From positions 372,001 to 436,000 of the forward strand of contig CBDBEL010000003.1 of NCBI GenBank assembly GCA_965204415.1: DNA of 64,000 nt. The letters run 5' to 3'. Both the position numbers and the translations under genes were made by a program. Below the pieces are notes generated by a model. It searched no databases. It saw only the letters and a program-made list of their open reading frames with translations, and was not told where the DNA came from. Each line of letters starts with the position of its first letter. Positions within the stretch are counted from its first letter, which is position 1. Shown here piece after piece: positions 50,687 to 58,869 of this stretch. This DNA is from Aldehydirespirator sp965204415 (GTDB lineage Bacteria > Actinomycetota > Acidimicrobiia > Acidimicrobiales > Aldehydirespiratoraceae).

Positions 50687-51880
50687 ATGAGCAGCCGAGA
50701 GAGTCTCCAGCGGCTCAACGACGAGCAGGAGAGATACGGCACGGCCGCGCCGGCGGACCTGGTTCCTGGGACGCCATCGCGGATGAGGCTCTTGCAGGCG
50801 GTGGCCGCCGCCAACCAGTTGCGCCGGCCCCGGGACCTCGACAGCGGCGCACCTAGCACGGTGCTGTCGCACACCGGTGAACCGGTCGTGTCGTTCGCCT
50901 CCAACGACTATCTCGGCCTCACCCAGCACCCGGCCGTGCGGGCCGCGGCCCGGGCCGCACTCGACGCCTACGGCACCGGATCGGGATCGGCTCGCCTGAT
51001 CGTGGGCTCCCGCCCCGTTCACAGCCGGCTCGAGGAGCGCATCGCCGACTGGCGCGGCACGGAGGCCGCGGTGTTGTTCACCACCGGATACGCGGCCAAC
51101 CTCGGGGTTCTCGACACCATGGGCCGGTGGGCGTCGGTGATCTGCTCCGATGAGCTCAACCACGCCTCCATCGTCGACGGGTGCCGCCTCGCTCGGGCCC
51201 CGACCCGCATCTACCCCCATTGCGACGCGGCTGCCGTCGATCGACTGCTAAGCCAGGCCGACGGCCCGGGAATAGTGGTCAGCGACTCGGTCTTCTCCAT
51301 GGACGGCGACCTCGCCCCGCTGGCTGAGCTCTCCGCGGTGTGCGCCGAGCACGGGGCACTGCTCATCCTCGACGACGCCCACCGCGTGCTGGACCATCCT
51401 GAGCCGCTCCATCCCGGCTGCCGGGTGCTCAGAGTGGGCACCCTCTCCAAGGCAGTCGGGTCGCTGGGGGGCTTCGTGTGCGGGCCCAAGACCTTCACCG
51501 ACCTGCTCGTCAACAAGGCCCGCTCCTACATCTTCACCACGGCAGCAGCCCCGGCCGCCGCGGCGGCCGCCGCCGCCGCCATCGACGTGATCGACTCCGA
51601 GGAGGGCGAGAGGCTCAAGGCGAGGCTGAGAGCCAACATCGACCACCTCCGGCCCGGCCATCCCAGCCCGATCATCCCGATCATCGTCGGCGCCGAGGAA
51701 CACGCCATGGCCGCTTCCGAGGCGCTGGCCACCGAAGGCATCCTGGTGCCGGCCATCCGGCCCCCGACCGTGCCGGCGGGAACGTCGCGGCTGCGGGTCA
51801 CCGTCTCGGCTGCCCACACCGACGACGACCTGAAGCGGCTCAGCGAAGCCCTGCGCGGCGCCGGCATCGATGTCCGATAA
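50687..51880 (+). CDS. bioF: 8-amino-7-oxononanoate synthase
   Basis: This is BioF, a PLP-dependent alpha-oxoamine synthase of 397 residues that condenses pimeloyl-CoA or pimeloyl-ACP with alanine to make KAPA. The PLP lysine is K255 in GTLSKAVGSLGG. FASNDYLGLTQHPAV and GTGSGSARLIVGSRPVHSRLE are classical. The usual DGVFSMDGD is SDSVFSMDGDLAP here. An alanine-rich run (AAAAPAAAAAAAAAA-type) occurs in the C-terminal part. ATG 50687 has a short AAGG upstream. It overlaps bioD by 11 bases. Confidence 0.93.
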   Translation: MSSRESLQRLNDEQERYGTAAPADLVPGTPSRMRLLQAVAAANQLRRPRDLDSGAPSTVLSHTGEPVVSFASNDYLGLTQHPAVRAAARAALDAYGTGSGSARLIVGSRPVHSRLEERIADWRGTEAAVLFTTGYAANLGVLDTMGRWASVICSDELNHASIVDGCRLARAPTRIYPHCDAAAVDRLLSQADGPGIVVSDSVFSMDGDLAPLAELSAVCAEHGALLILDDAHRVLDHPEPLHPGCRVLRVGTLSKAVGSLGGFVCGPKTFTDLLVNKARSYIFTTAAAPAAAAAAAAAIDVIDSEEGERLKARLRANIDHLRPGHPSPIIPIIVGAEEHAMAASEALATEGILVPAIRPPTVPAGTSRLRVTVSAAHTDDDLKRLSEALRGAGIDVR

Positions 51881-52592
51881 CCGGAGCGGATCGCGACCGG
51901 GACGCCAGGGGAGCGGGATCGTCGTCTTCGTCGCCGGAGCCGGCACCGAGGTGGGCAAGACCTGGGCGGCAGCCGGGCTGGCCCGGCTCCTGAAGGACTC
52001 GGGCCGAGTCGTCGCAGCCTTCAAACCCGTGCAGTCCTTCGACCCGGACGAGGACGGCCCGACCGACGCCGCGGTCCTCGCCGCGGCCACCAGGCAGAAC
52101 CCCGACGCAGTGTGCCCGCCCGACTACTCCTACCCGGTGCCGCTGGCTCCGCCCATGGCGGCTCGCAAGCTGGGAAGGACCTGCCCCAGCCTCCACGAGC
52201 TGGCCTCGATCTGCCGCTTCGCCGCGACGGTGGACGTGGGCCTGGTGGAGGGCGTGGGCGGCCTCTACTCGCCGGTCGCCTCGGACGGGCACAACCTGGA
52301 TCTGATCGAGATCATCGAGCCTGACCTGGTCATCGTGGTGGCGTCGGCCGAACTGGGCGGCATCCACGACACCATGGCCTGCACGCTGCCGTTGTCGGCC
52401 TTTCGGCGAGCCGTCTTCTGCAACCGGTTCGATCCCGAGACCGAGGTCCACGGCCTGAACGTCCGATGGCTGCGCGACACGGGCCTCGAAGTCGCCACAA
52501 CCGTGCCCGAGTTGGCCGCCATCGTCTCTGCGGCCGCGCCAGCCGAACATGGCGAGATGGACAGTCACAGCCGTACCATCAGAAAAGCCTGA
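51870..52592 (+). CDS. bioD: dethiobiotin synthetase
   Basis: This is BioD, an ATP-dependent ligase that forms the ureido ring of dethiobiotin from DAPA and CO2. The P-loop GTEVGKT is at residues 25-31, and FKPVQSFDPDEDGPTDAAVL and LVEGVGGLYSPV are the substrate-binding regions. The length (240) is normal. The start lies inside the 3' end of bioF (11-base overlap). No bioB is visible in the window, so the final sulfur-insertion step must be encoded elsewhere or biotin is otherwise obtained. Confidence 0.92.
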   Translation: MSDNRSGSRPGRQGSGIVVFVAGAGTEVGKTWAAAGLARLLKDSGRVVAAFKPVQSFDPDEDGPTDAAVLAAATRQNPDAVCPPDYSYPVPLAPPMAARKLGRTCPSLHELASICRFAATVDVGLVEGVGGLYSPVASDGHNLDLIEIIEPDLVIVVASAELGGIHDTMACTLPLSAFRRAVFCNRFDPETEVHGLNVRWLRDTGLEVATTVPELAAIVSAAAPAEHGEMDSHSRTIRKA

Positions 52593-52663
52593 CTCGCAAG
52601 CACTGCCGGACATCGCCGCTTTACCCGACCGGTGGTGCGTATCGGTCTATCCTGCACTGCTAC

Positions 52664-54343
52664 ATGAGCTTGCAAGTCAGCGACAAGCTCCAAGGGATCA
52701 GGGGAGATGTCTTCGGTGGGCTGACCGCGGCCGTGGTGGCCCTGCCCTTGTCCCTCGCTTTCGGAGTCGCCTCAGGGCTGGGAGCGATCGAGGGGCTGTA
52801 CAGCGCGGTCGTGGTGGGCATGCTCGCCGCGCTGCTGGGCGGATCGAGGACTCAGATCTCGGGACCGACCGCGCCGCTGTCGGTGGCCATGGCGGTGGTG
52901 TTCGTCGATTACGCCGACGGCGATCTTGCCAAGGCGCTGGCCATCGTGGTGATGGCCGGGATCATCCAGGTGCTGCTCGGAGCGCTGCGACTGGGCAGCT
53001 TCGTGGCCTATACGCCCTATGCGGTGGTGTCGGGATTCACCTCCGCGGTCGGCTTGATCATCATCGTGGTCCAGGTGCTTCCCTTCTTCGGCAGCGAGGT
53101 CGCCCTCGGCGGGGCGCTCAAGTCTCTGCGGTCGTGGCCCGACACGGTGACCAACATCGATGCGAGCGCGGCCGCGCTCGGCCTCCTCACGTTGGCGGTG
53201 TGCATTTTCTGGCCGGGACGGCTGCAGAGGTTCCTGCCGCCCTCGGTGGCTGCTTTGATCATCGGGACTCTCGTGGCGGTGCTGTGGCTGCGCGACGCGC
53301 CGAACATCGGAGAGGTGCCCACCGGCCTCCCCGACCGGCACACGCCGGAACTCGCGGTGAGTGACCTGGGCAGCGCCCTGCCCGCCGCGGTCACCATCGC
53401 CCTGCTCGGCTCCATCAACAGCCTCCTCACCGCGAGGGTGGCGGACTCGCTGACCCGCCAGAGCCACGACCCCAACCGTGAGCTGATGGGCGTCGGCGTC
53501 GCCAATGTGGTGGTGGCGTTTATCGGCGGGGTGCCGGGTGCGGGGGCCACGTCGTGCACGGTGGCCAACGTGCGAGCCGGCGGTCGCTCCCGGGTCTCCG
53601 GGGTGCTGTGCGCCACCATCCTGGCCGCGCTGGTCCTGGGACTGGGGCGCTACGTCGACTCCATACCCCACGCGGTCCTGGCCGGCATCCTCATCAAGGT
53701 CGGGTTCGACATCATCGACTGGCGCTATCTCGCCCACATCCACCGAGTCCCGCGGGAGAACGTGGTGGTGCTGGCCATGACGCTCGGCCTGTCCATCATC
53801 TCGGATCTCGTGATCGCGGTGGCGGTCGGCCTGGTTGTGGCCGCGCTGACCGGAGCCCGCCAGGTGGAGCGGCTCGAACTGGACAAGGTGATCTCGACCC
53901 CGCTGCTCGACATGACCTTCCTGGCCGACCCCGAGGCAGACGACGGAGACGACGACCCCTTCGCTGGCCTCAGCCTGGACCTCGACGATGACGACGACAA
54001 CGACCCGTTCGCGGCTCGCTGCGGCCTGCTGTCACTGCGGGGCAACTTCACCGCGGCCTCGTCCACAAGGCTCTTCAAGGTCATAAACCACGACATGGCC
54101 GAGCACGAGGTGGTGATCTTCGACTTCACGGACACCTTGTACGTAGACGACAGCGCCGCCCTGACGATCGGACAGTTGGCGGACACGGCGCGGGACGCCG
54201 ACACCCAGTGCATCGTCATGGGCATGTCCGGCATGACCGGAACCAGCCTGCACGCCCTCAACGTCCTGCGTGAGATCCCCGAGGAGAACTTCGTCGAAGA
54301 TCTCGACGAGGCCCGGATCGTCGCCCGCCGACTGCTGGACTAG
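52664..54343 (+). CDS. SulP-family anion transporter with STAS domain (second paralogue)
   Basis: This is a 559-residue SulP transporter closely related to the 44397 gene. The core has RGDVFGGLTAAVVALPLSLAFG and GGVPGAGATSCTVANVR. The C-terminal STAS domain (about 440-550) has EVVIFDFTDTLYVDDSAA. Between the last helix and the STAS core there is an acidic insert of about 30 residues (DDGDDDPFAG, LDLDDDDDNDPF) absent from the paralogue. Start ATG 52664, 71 bp after bioD. The stop codon region is duplicated three times as an 18-bp unit resembling the left end of repeat A. The transported anion is unknown. Confidence 0.9.
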   Translation: MSLQVSDKLQGIRGDVFGGLTAAVVALPLSLAFGVASGLGAIEGLYSAVVVGMLAALLGGSRTQISGPTAPLSVAMAVVFVDYADGDLAKALAIVVMAGIIQVLLGALRLGSFVAYTPYAVVSGFTSAVGLIIIVVQVLPFFGSEVALGGALKSLRSWPDTVTNIDASAAALGLLTLAVCIFWPGRLQRFLPPSVAALIIGTLVAVLWLRDAPNIGEVPTGLPDRHTPELAVSDLGSALPAAVTIALLGSINSLLTARVADSLTRQSHDPNRELMGVGVANVVVAFIGGVPGAGATSCTVANVRAGGRSRVSGVLCATILAALVLGLGRYVDSIPHAVLAGILIKVGFDIIDWRYLAHIHRVPRENVVVLAMTLGLSIISDLVIAVAVGLVVAALTGARQVERLELDKVISTPLLDMTFLADPEADDGDDDPFAGLSLDLDDDDDNDPFAARCGLLSLRGNFTAASSTRLFKVINHDMAEHEVVIFDFTDTLYVDDSAALTIGQLADTARDADTQCIVMGMSGMTGTSLHALNVLREIPEENFVEDLDEARIVARRLLD

Positions 54344-54390
54344 AGACCGAGCGCGGACTAGAGACCGAGCGCGGACTAGAGACCGAGCGC
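54337..54390 (+). repeat. three tandem 18-bp units carrying the SulP stop codon
   Basis: GGACTAGAGACCGAGCGC is repeated exactly three times (54337, 54355, 54373). The first copy contains the SulP stop TAG. The core TAGAGACCGAGCG differs at only one or two positions from the left end of repeat family A (TAGAGGCCGAGCG). Confidence 0.9.
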
Positions 54391-54406
54391 CGGGTCAAGG
54401 CGCGGT

Positions 54407-55321
54407 TCAGGTGAGGATCGCGGCTCGTTCGGTGGGGTGGACGGGGTGGTCGAACGGCCGCACGAGGAAGCGACGGGCCAGTTCGAAATACCCCCGGTAG
54501 AGGCCCGCCCCGGCTGCGGCCTCCTCGTAGCCGCCGGTGGTTTCGGCGTGAGCCGGCAGCCGGTACCAGGGCACGCCCGGATCAGCGTGGTGGACGTGGT
54601 GGAGGTTGTTGTAGAGGTACAGCATGCTGAAGAACCGGCCTGACCTCACCACCGCGGAACGGGTGGCGCCCTCCACCCACCGGTGCTCGCAGTAGGACCG
54701 CATCAAGGTCAGAGCGTTGCCCAGATACGTCGCTCCCAGCAGGTACTGCCACAGGGGAATCCCCAAGGCTGCGACCACGAACAAGCCCAGGGCGGTCGCG
54801 GCAACCACATGCGCGCACCACCACCGGGCCAGTTCGCGGTCACCCCTCCAAATCTCGCGGGCCTGGTGGACCAGCACGCCGACGATGTAGCGGGGCGGGC
54901 CCAGCACCAGGCGACCGAGCAGCGTGTGGTGGGCCACGAGGAACGCCCGGCGCAGGGGGCCGATGGACTCCCACTGGCGGGCAGTCACGTAGAAGCTCTC
55001 GCTGTCGTCGGTCGGGTCGGTCAACTCGGGGCAGTCGTGATGAGCCCAGTGGTAACGCCGGTACACGAGATAGGGAAGATGCAGCGACACGGGCAGCGAG
55101 GCCAGCAAGGCGTTCAGCCGCTGGCTGCGGAACGGGTGGCCGTGAATGGTCTCATGCTGCAGCGAGCCGTGCCAGGCACTTACCAGGCCCAGCGCCAAGA
55201 CGGTCAGCGGCCAAGGCACCGCGCCGTGAAGAGCCACGACCGCCAGCCACAGGCCGTGTACCCCGACCGCGACCGCGACCGTGCGCCATTCGACGCCCGG
55301 CCTGGTCGCGTTCGCAGCCAT
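54407..55321 (-). CDS. fatty-acid desaturase / beta-carotene hydroxylase-type membrane di-iron enzyme
   Basis: This is a 304-residue integral-membrane di-iron oxygenase of the fatty acid desaturase/hydroxylase superfamily. The three histidine boxes are HETIH (56-60), HWAHH (91-95) and HHVHH (241-245), with hydrophobic stretches between them. It may desaturate or hydroxylate an acyl chain or carotenoid; the sequence does not separate these. ATG 55321 is preceded by AGGGGG, so the longer upstream frame is not used. It is divergent from an XRE-type regulator 172 bp away, which may control it. Confidence 0.88.
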   Translation of the reverse strand: MAANATRPGVEWRTVAVAVGVHGLWLAVVALHGAVPWPLTVLALGLVSAWHGSLQHETIHGHPFRSQRLNALLASLPVSLHLPYLVYRRYHWAHHDCPELTDPTDDSESFYVTARQWESIGPLRRAFLVAHHTLLGRLVLGPPRYIVGVLVHQAREIWRGDRELARWWCAHVVAATALGLFVVAALGIPLWQYLLGATYLGNALTLMRSYCEHRWVEGATRSAVVRSGRFFSMLYLYNNLHHVHHADPGVPWYRLPAHAETTGGYEEAAAGAGLYRGYFELARRFLVRPFDHPVHPTERAAILT

Positions 55322-55473
55322 CGAACCCCCTGTGTCGAAGGTGCAGTCGGCTATTCCCCTCCATCTGCTGCTCGCCAGAGTAAGGAGCCCCCCTCTCCGG
55401 GCAGGTGATGAGATGCGCACAATTCGTGGCGTTTCCGAACTTGACGCAAATATTGTGGCGGATACACAGCAAT

Positions 55474-55491
55474 TGTTGTATTATCACAACA
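55474..55491. promoter_or_regulatory. inverted repeat just upstream of the XRE regulator start
   Basis: TGTTGT-6-ACAACA lies two bases before ATG 55494 in the most AT-rich stretch of the window. The position, overlapping the initiation region, suggests an autoregulatory operator of the XRE-type protein. A TTGACG hexamer at 55441 may be a -35 element, but no well-spaced -10 is clear. Confidence 0.5.
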
Positions 55492-55493
55492 CA

Positions 55494-56345
55494 ATGATGG
55501 AGCAAGCCGAGTTCGTGAGCCGGTTCCGGGAACGGCTCCGAGAGCTCCTCGCCGACTCGGGACGATCCCAGTCGGACTTCGCGGCCGCGGCCGGCATCGA
55601 CCGATCCACCCTGTCGCAGCTGCTGTCGGCCGGTGACCGCCGCCTCCCTCGAGCGGAGACTCTCGCAGCCATCGCCGGGGCATCCGACGCCTCGGTGGAC
55701 TGGCTGCTGGGCCTTACCGACGGCGGCCCGTCCCGAGCCGACATCGTCCACGAAGAGTTCGCGCTGAACCTCGATGAGCTGAGTCCCCTCGACGAGGCCT
55801 GGATCGACTGGCACGAGCAGTCCGCCGGCTCGAAGATCCGCACCCTGCCCGCCTCCCTGCCCGACCTGGTCAAGACCGAGGCCGTGATCCGCCACGAGGT
55901 GCAGCGCTACGCCACGATCAGGCCCGAGCAGCGAATCGAGACCTCCACCGCCCCCCTGGAGCTTGCCCGGGCGCCGGGCAGCGACCTCGAGTGCTGCAAC
56001 TCCATCCAGGCCATCGAGGGCTTCGCTCGGGGGTGGGACGTCTGGGCCGCGCTCGAGCACCGGCACCGGGTGGCGCAACTCGACCGGATGATCGAGCTGT
56101 GCGAGGAGTTGTACCCCACGTTCCGGTGGTTCCTCTACGACGGTCGGCAGCGCTACGCCAGCGCGGTCACGATCTTCGGCCTCGAGCGGGCGGTGCTGTA
56201 TCTCGGTCAGATGTATCTGGTTCTCAACAACCGGCGCCACGTCATGACGTTCGTCAAGCACTTCGACGACCTCATCCGGGTAGCGGTGGTTCAGCCGCCC
56301 GACATGCCGCGCCTGCTGCACAGACTCAGATCCGAGATCACTTGA
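55494..56345 (+). CDS. XRE-family transcriptional regulator with unknown C-terminal domain
   Basis: This is a 283-residue DNA-binding protein. Residues about 6-70 are a Cro/C1-type helix-turn-helix (FRERLRELLADSGRSQSDFA, GIDRSTLSQLLSAGDRRLP). The remaining ~200 residues (from about 85) are a predicted alpha/beta region with many Trp, Tyr and Arg residues (LYPTFRWFLYDGRQRYASAV) that I do not recognise; it may sense a ligand. ATG codons at 55494 and 55497 are both possible. Divergent from the desaturase, it is a candidate repressor of that gene. Confidence 0.85.
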   Translation: MMEQAEFVSRFRERLRELLADSGRSQSDFAAAAGIDRSTLSQLLSAGDRRLPRAETLAAIAGASDASVDWLLGLTDGGPSRADIVHEEFALNLDELSPLDEAWIDWHEQSAGSKIRTLPASLPDLVKTEAVIRHEVQRYATIRPEQRIETSTAPLELARAPGSDLECCNSIQAIEGFARGWDVWAALEHRHRVAQLDRMIELCEELYPTFRWFLYDGRQRYASAVTIFGLERAVLYLGQMYLVLNNRRHVMTFVKHFDDLIRVAVVQPPDMPRLLHRLRSEIT

Positions 56346-56370
56346 GGGGCCATAGGTAGGCTTCGGGGTT

Positions 56371-57216
56371 GTGGCGTCATCTGATCTCATAGTGCCGTTC
56401 GAGCCCGAGAACTTCGAGACAATCCGGGTCGAGATCGCCGATCGTGTCTGCCGGGTGACGCTCGACCGGCCCGGGGCGATGCACGCCTTCAACGACCGCA
56501 TGCGCCAGGAGGTGCGGGCCACATGGCGGGCCCTGCGAGAACTCGACGACGTGCGTGCGGCCGTGCTGACCGCCTCGGGTGATCGTGCGTTCTGCGCAGG
56601 AATCGACCGGGACGTGGACATGCCCGCTCTGGCCGGGCGCGGCGGCCTCTACGGAACGTCCAACGACTTCATGTACGACGATCCCGGCAACGACCTCGGA
56701 CCCAAGGCCTGCGACCTCTGGAAGCCGGTGATCGCGGCCGTCAACGGCGTGTGCTGCGGCGGGGCCTTCTACCTGATCGCCGAATGCGACATCATCATCG
56801 CCGCCGAAGGAGCCACCTTCTTCGACCCCCACGTGACCTACGGCATGGCGGCCGTGTACGAGCCGATCAAGATGGCCCAGCGCATGCCGTTGGGCGAAGT
56901 CCTGCGCCTCACCCTTCTCGGCAGCCACGAAAGGATGACTGCGCAGACCGCGCTGCGCATCGGGCTGGTCTCCGAGGTCGTGGCCTCCGATGAGCTGCAA
57001 GCGGCCGCCGACCGGCTCGCCGCGATCATCGCGTCGCAGCCTCCCGACGCGGTTCAGGGCTCCCTGCGGGCCATCTGGGCGGCCAACGACATGGGCCGGC
57101 TCGACGCCCTGGCGATGGCTCCCTCCATCCTCACCACCGGAACCCGGCCGGAGGCGCTGGCCGAGGGCCAGGAGGCCTTCGCCGCCGGCGAGCGCATCAA
57201 GCCCCGCCTGCGCTGA
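56371..57216 (+). CDS. enoyl-CoA hydratase/isomerase (crotonase family)
   Basis: This is a crotonase-fold enzyme of 281 residues. The oxyanion-hole segments are DRAFCAGIDRDVDM and GVCCGGAFYLIAECDIIIAA. The usual first catalytic Glu position (in GGGAEL-type motifs) is AFYLI here, and the second region reads TYGMAAVYEPIKMAQRM, so it is probably not a standard hydratase; an isomerase, hydrolase or lyase is possible. Start GTG 56371, 25 bp after the regulator stop. A relationship to the following VOC genes is suggested by shared orientation. Confidence 0.87.
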   Translation: MASSDLIVPFEPENFETIRVEIADRVCRVTLDRPGAMHAFNDRMRQEVRATWRALRELDDVRAAVLTASGDRAFCAGIDRDVDMPALAGRGGLYGTSNDFMYDDPGNDLGPKACDLWKPVIAAVNGVCCGGAFYLIAECDIIIAAEGATFFDPHVTYGMAAVYEPIKMAQRMPLGEVLRLTLLGSHERMTAQTALRIGLVSEVVASDELQAAADRLAAIIASQPPDAVQGSLRAIWAANDMGRLDALAMAPSILTTGTRPEALAEGQEAFAAGERIKPRLR

Positions 57217-57304
57217 CGTCCAGCGCGCCGACTTATTCCGCTCGGCGGGTCACTGCTAGGTTGAGCCGCCCGCCCGACCTTGCCGCCGAGCCTTGGAGCG
57301 CACT

Positions 57305-57802
57305 ATGAGCGAGCCCTATCCGAACACCCTCATATTCGTCGATTTCCCCACCGACGAACCCGAGAAGGCGGCCGACTTCTACCGCAATGTGTTCGGCTGG
57401 GAGGTGGAACCCAGACCGGCCGGATCCTTCTACCGCATCGTGCCCGGCCAGAACTTCAGGCTGCCCGACGGAACCCAGGGGCCGACCGGCAACCTGCACA
57501 TGGGCATCACCAACGTCGCCAACCGCCGCCCCCACCCCAGCGACGACGGGCTCGAGCCGCGAGACCTGAGCTCGGGCGGTCATACGACACGCATCTGGAT
57601 CCTCGTGTCGCCCGACGACGACATGGACGCCATCTCCGACCGGGCCCTAGCCAACGGCGCCACCGAGCTGTGGCGGCACCACTACTACGGCGAGTTCAAC
57701 GGCTACAACAATGCCTTCAAGGACCCGTGGGGCAACACCCTCGTGCTGTGGACCTACGGTGGCGACGATCCCCAGATCCCCGAGGGATGGACCCGGGAGT
57801 AG
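57305..57802 (+). CDS. VOC-family protein, first of a tandem pair
   Basis: This is a 165-residue vicinal-oxygen-chelate protein (glyoxalase/bleomycin resistance/dioxygenase superfamily). TLIFVDFPTDEPEKAADFYR and NVFGWEVEPR form the first module and KDPWGNTLVLWTY the last strand. The start is taken at ATG 57305 with GGAG seven bases upstream. Metal ligands are not obvious. It is followed eight bases later by a second VOC gene. Confidence 0.85.
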   Translation: MSEPYPNTLIFVDFPTDEPEKAADFYRNVFGWEVEPRPAGSFYRIVPGQNFRLPDGTQGPTGNLHMGITNVANRRPHPSDDGLEPRDLSSGGHTTRIWILVSPDDDMDAISDRALANGATELWRHHYYGEFNGYNNAFKDPWGNTLVLWTYGGDDPQIPEGWTRE

Positions 57803-57809
57803 TCCCAAC

Positions 57810-58289
57810 ATGAGCGAGACAACCGACACCTACTCCGTGCACCCTCCCCACGCGCGGTGGACCCATGTGGCGCTGAGGGTCACAGACATAAACGCCAGCA
57901 TCGACTGGTACACCACCCACACCCCGATAAAGCTGCTGGAAAAGCGGGAGGACGCCGACGGGTACGGCGCCTGGCTGGGCCACGACGACTCACCCGACAA
58001 GCCCTTCATTCTGGTGCTGGCCCAGTTCTTCCCGGAGTCCGACCCGTTCAAGGACGCCCCCATCGCCACGCTGGCGCCCTTCGCCCATCTGGGGGTGGAG
58101 GTCACCAGCCGCGAGGAGATCGACGCGGCCGCGGAGCGGGCCCGGGCCGAGGGCTGCCTGGCCATGCCGCCCACGGAGATGCCGCCTCCCATCGGCTACA
58201 TCTGCATGATCAGCGATCCCGACGGCAACATGATCGAGTTGAGCTACGACCAGGGCGTGTACGCCCACGCCCAGAAGGTGATGCGCTGA
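57810..58289 (+). CDS. VOC-family protein, second of a tandem pair
   Basis: This is a 159-residue VOC protein. ARWTHVALRVTDINASIDWY is the classic first strand with a His metal-ligand candidate (THVAL), HLGVEV supplies the second His, and ISDPDGNMIELSYDQG supplies the C-terminal Glu. This set (His, His, Glu) is compatible with an active metal site, better than in the first VOC gene. ATG 57810 begins eight bases after the preceding stop. It is six bases from the next gene. Confidence 0.87.
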   Translation: MSETTDTYSVHPPHARWTHVALRVTDINASIDWYTTHTPIKLLEKREDADGYGAWLGHDDSPDKPFILVLAQFFPESDPFKDAPIATLAPFAHLGVEVTSREEIDAAAERARAEGCLAMPPTEMPPPIGYICMISDPDGNMIELSYDQGVYAHAQKVMR

Positions 58290-58294
58290 GCGCA

Positions 58295-58696
58295 GTGGAG
58301 CCCACCTCGCCCGCGGACGCAGACCCCCGGGCCGTCGCGGCGTCCTATCTGGCCTCGTTCGCCTCGGGCGACCCGGAGTCGGTGGCCGCCCATGTCAGCG
58401 ACGGCTTCTCCAACGTGCACACCAGCGCGCTGGGTCTGCCCAGTGAGGGCAGGACCGAGTACCGCACCCGGCTGGGCGACTTCCTGGCGACGTTCGTCGG
58501 GCTGACCTACGAGGCTGAGGAGATCCTGGTCGAGGGCGACCGGGTGGCCGCGGCCTACGTGATGCGGGCCCAGGCGGACGGAAAGCCGTTCGAGATCCGC
58601 GGGGTGATGCGCCTGGTTGTCCGCGACGGCCTCATCGAGCGCCGCACCGACTACTTCGACAGCCTGAGCTTCCTGCGCCAGACCGGCCAAGCCTGA
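58295..58696 (+). CDS. SnoaL/NTF2-like protein
   Basis: This is a 133-residue NTF2-fold protein (SnoaL-like polyketide cyclase or ketosteroid-isomerase-like). VAASYLASFASGDPESVAAHVSD is the opening helix, and the C-terminal strands include YVMRAQADGKPFEIRGVM and IERRTDYFDSLSFLRQ. Start GTG 58295 follows the second VOC stop by six bases, so it is in the same transcript as the crotonase and VOC genes. Ligand and reaction are unknown. Confidence 0.82.
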   Translation: MEPTSPADADPRAVAASYLASFASGDPESVAAHVSDGFSNVHTSALGLPSEGRTEYRTRLGDFLATFVGLTYEAEEILVEGDRVAAAYVMRAQADGKPFEIRGVMRLVVRDGLIERRTDYFDSLSFLRQTGQA

Positions 58697-58710
58697 GGAC
58701 TGCACCCCCC

Positions 58711-58859
58711 GCCTCGTAGAGGCCGAGCGGATAGGCACGCGAATCCGGCGCACACGGCGCGAGGCCGTGGCCCGAGCGGCCCCGTGAGCGCAGCGAACAA
58801 GAGCGGGAATGACACCGCTGCGACGCGACAGGCTCTCGCCTATCCTCGTGGCCTCGTAG
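58711..58859 (+). repeat. repeat family A, copy A4 with 9-bp flanking duplication
   Basis: This is a full copy; the element starts TAGAGGCCGAGCGGATAGGC at 58717 and ends GTGGCC. GCCTCGTAG occurs at both flanks (58711-58719 and 58851-58859), which looks like a target-site duplication. Its inner right end is GCCTATCCTCG, one substitution from the others. It lies between the SnoaL-like gene and the M1 peptidase. Confidence 0.9.
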
Positions 58860-58869
58860 CCTGCGCGTC

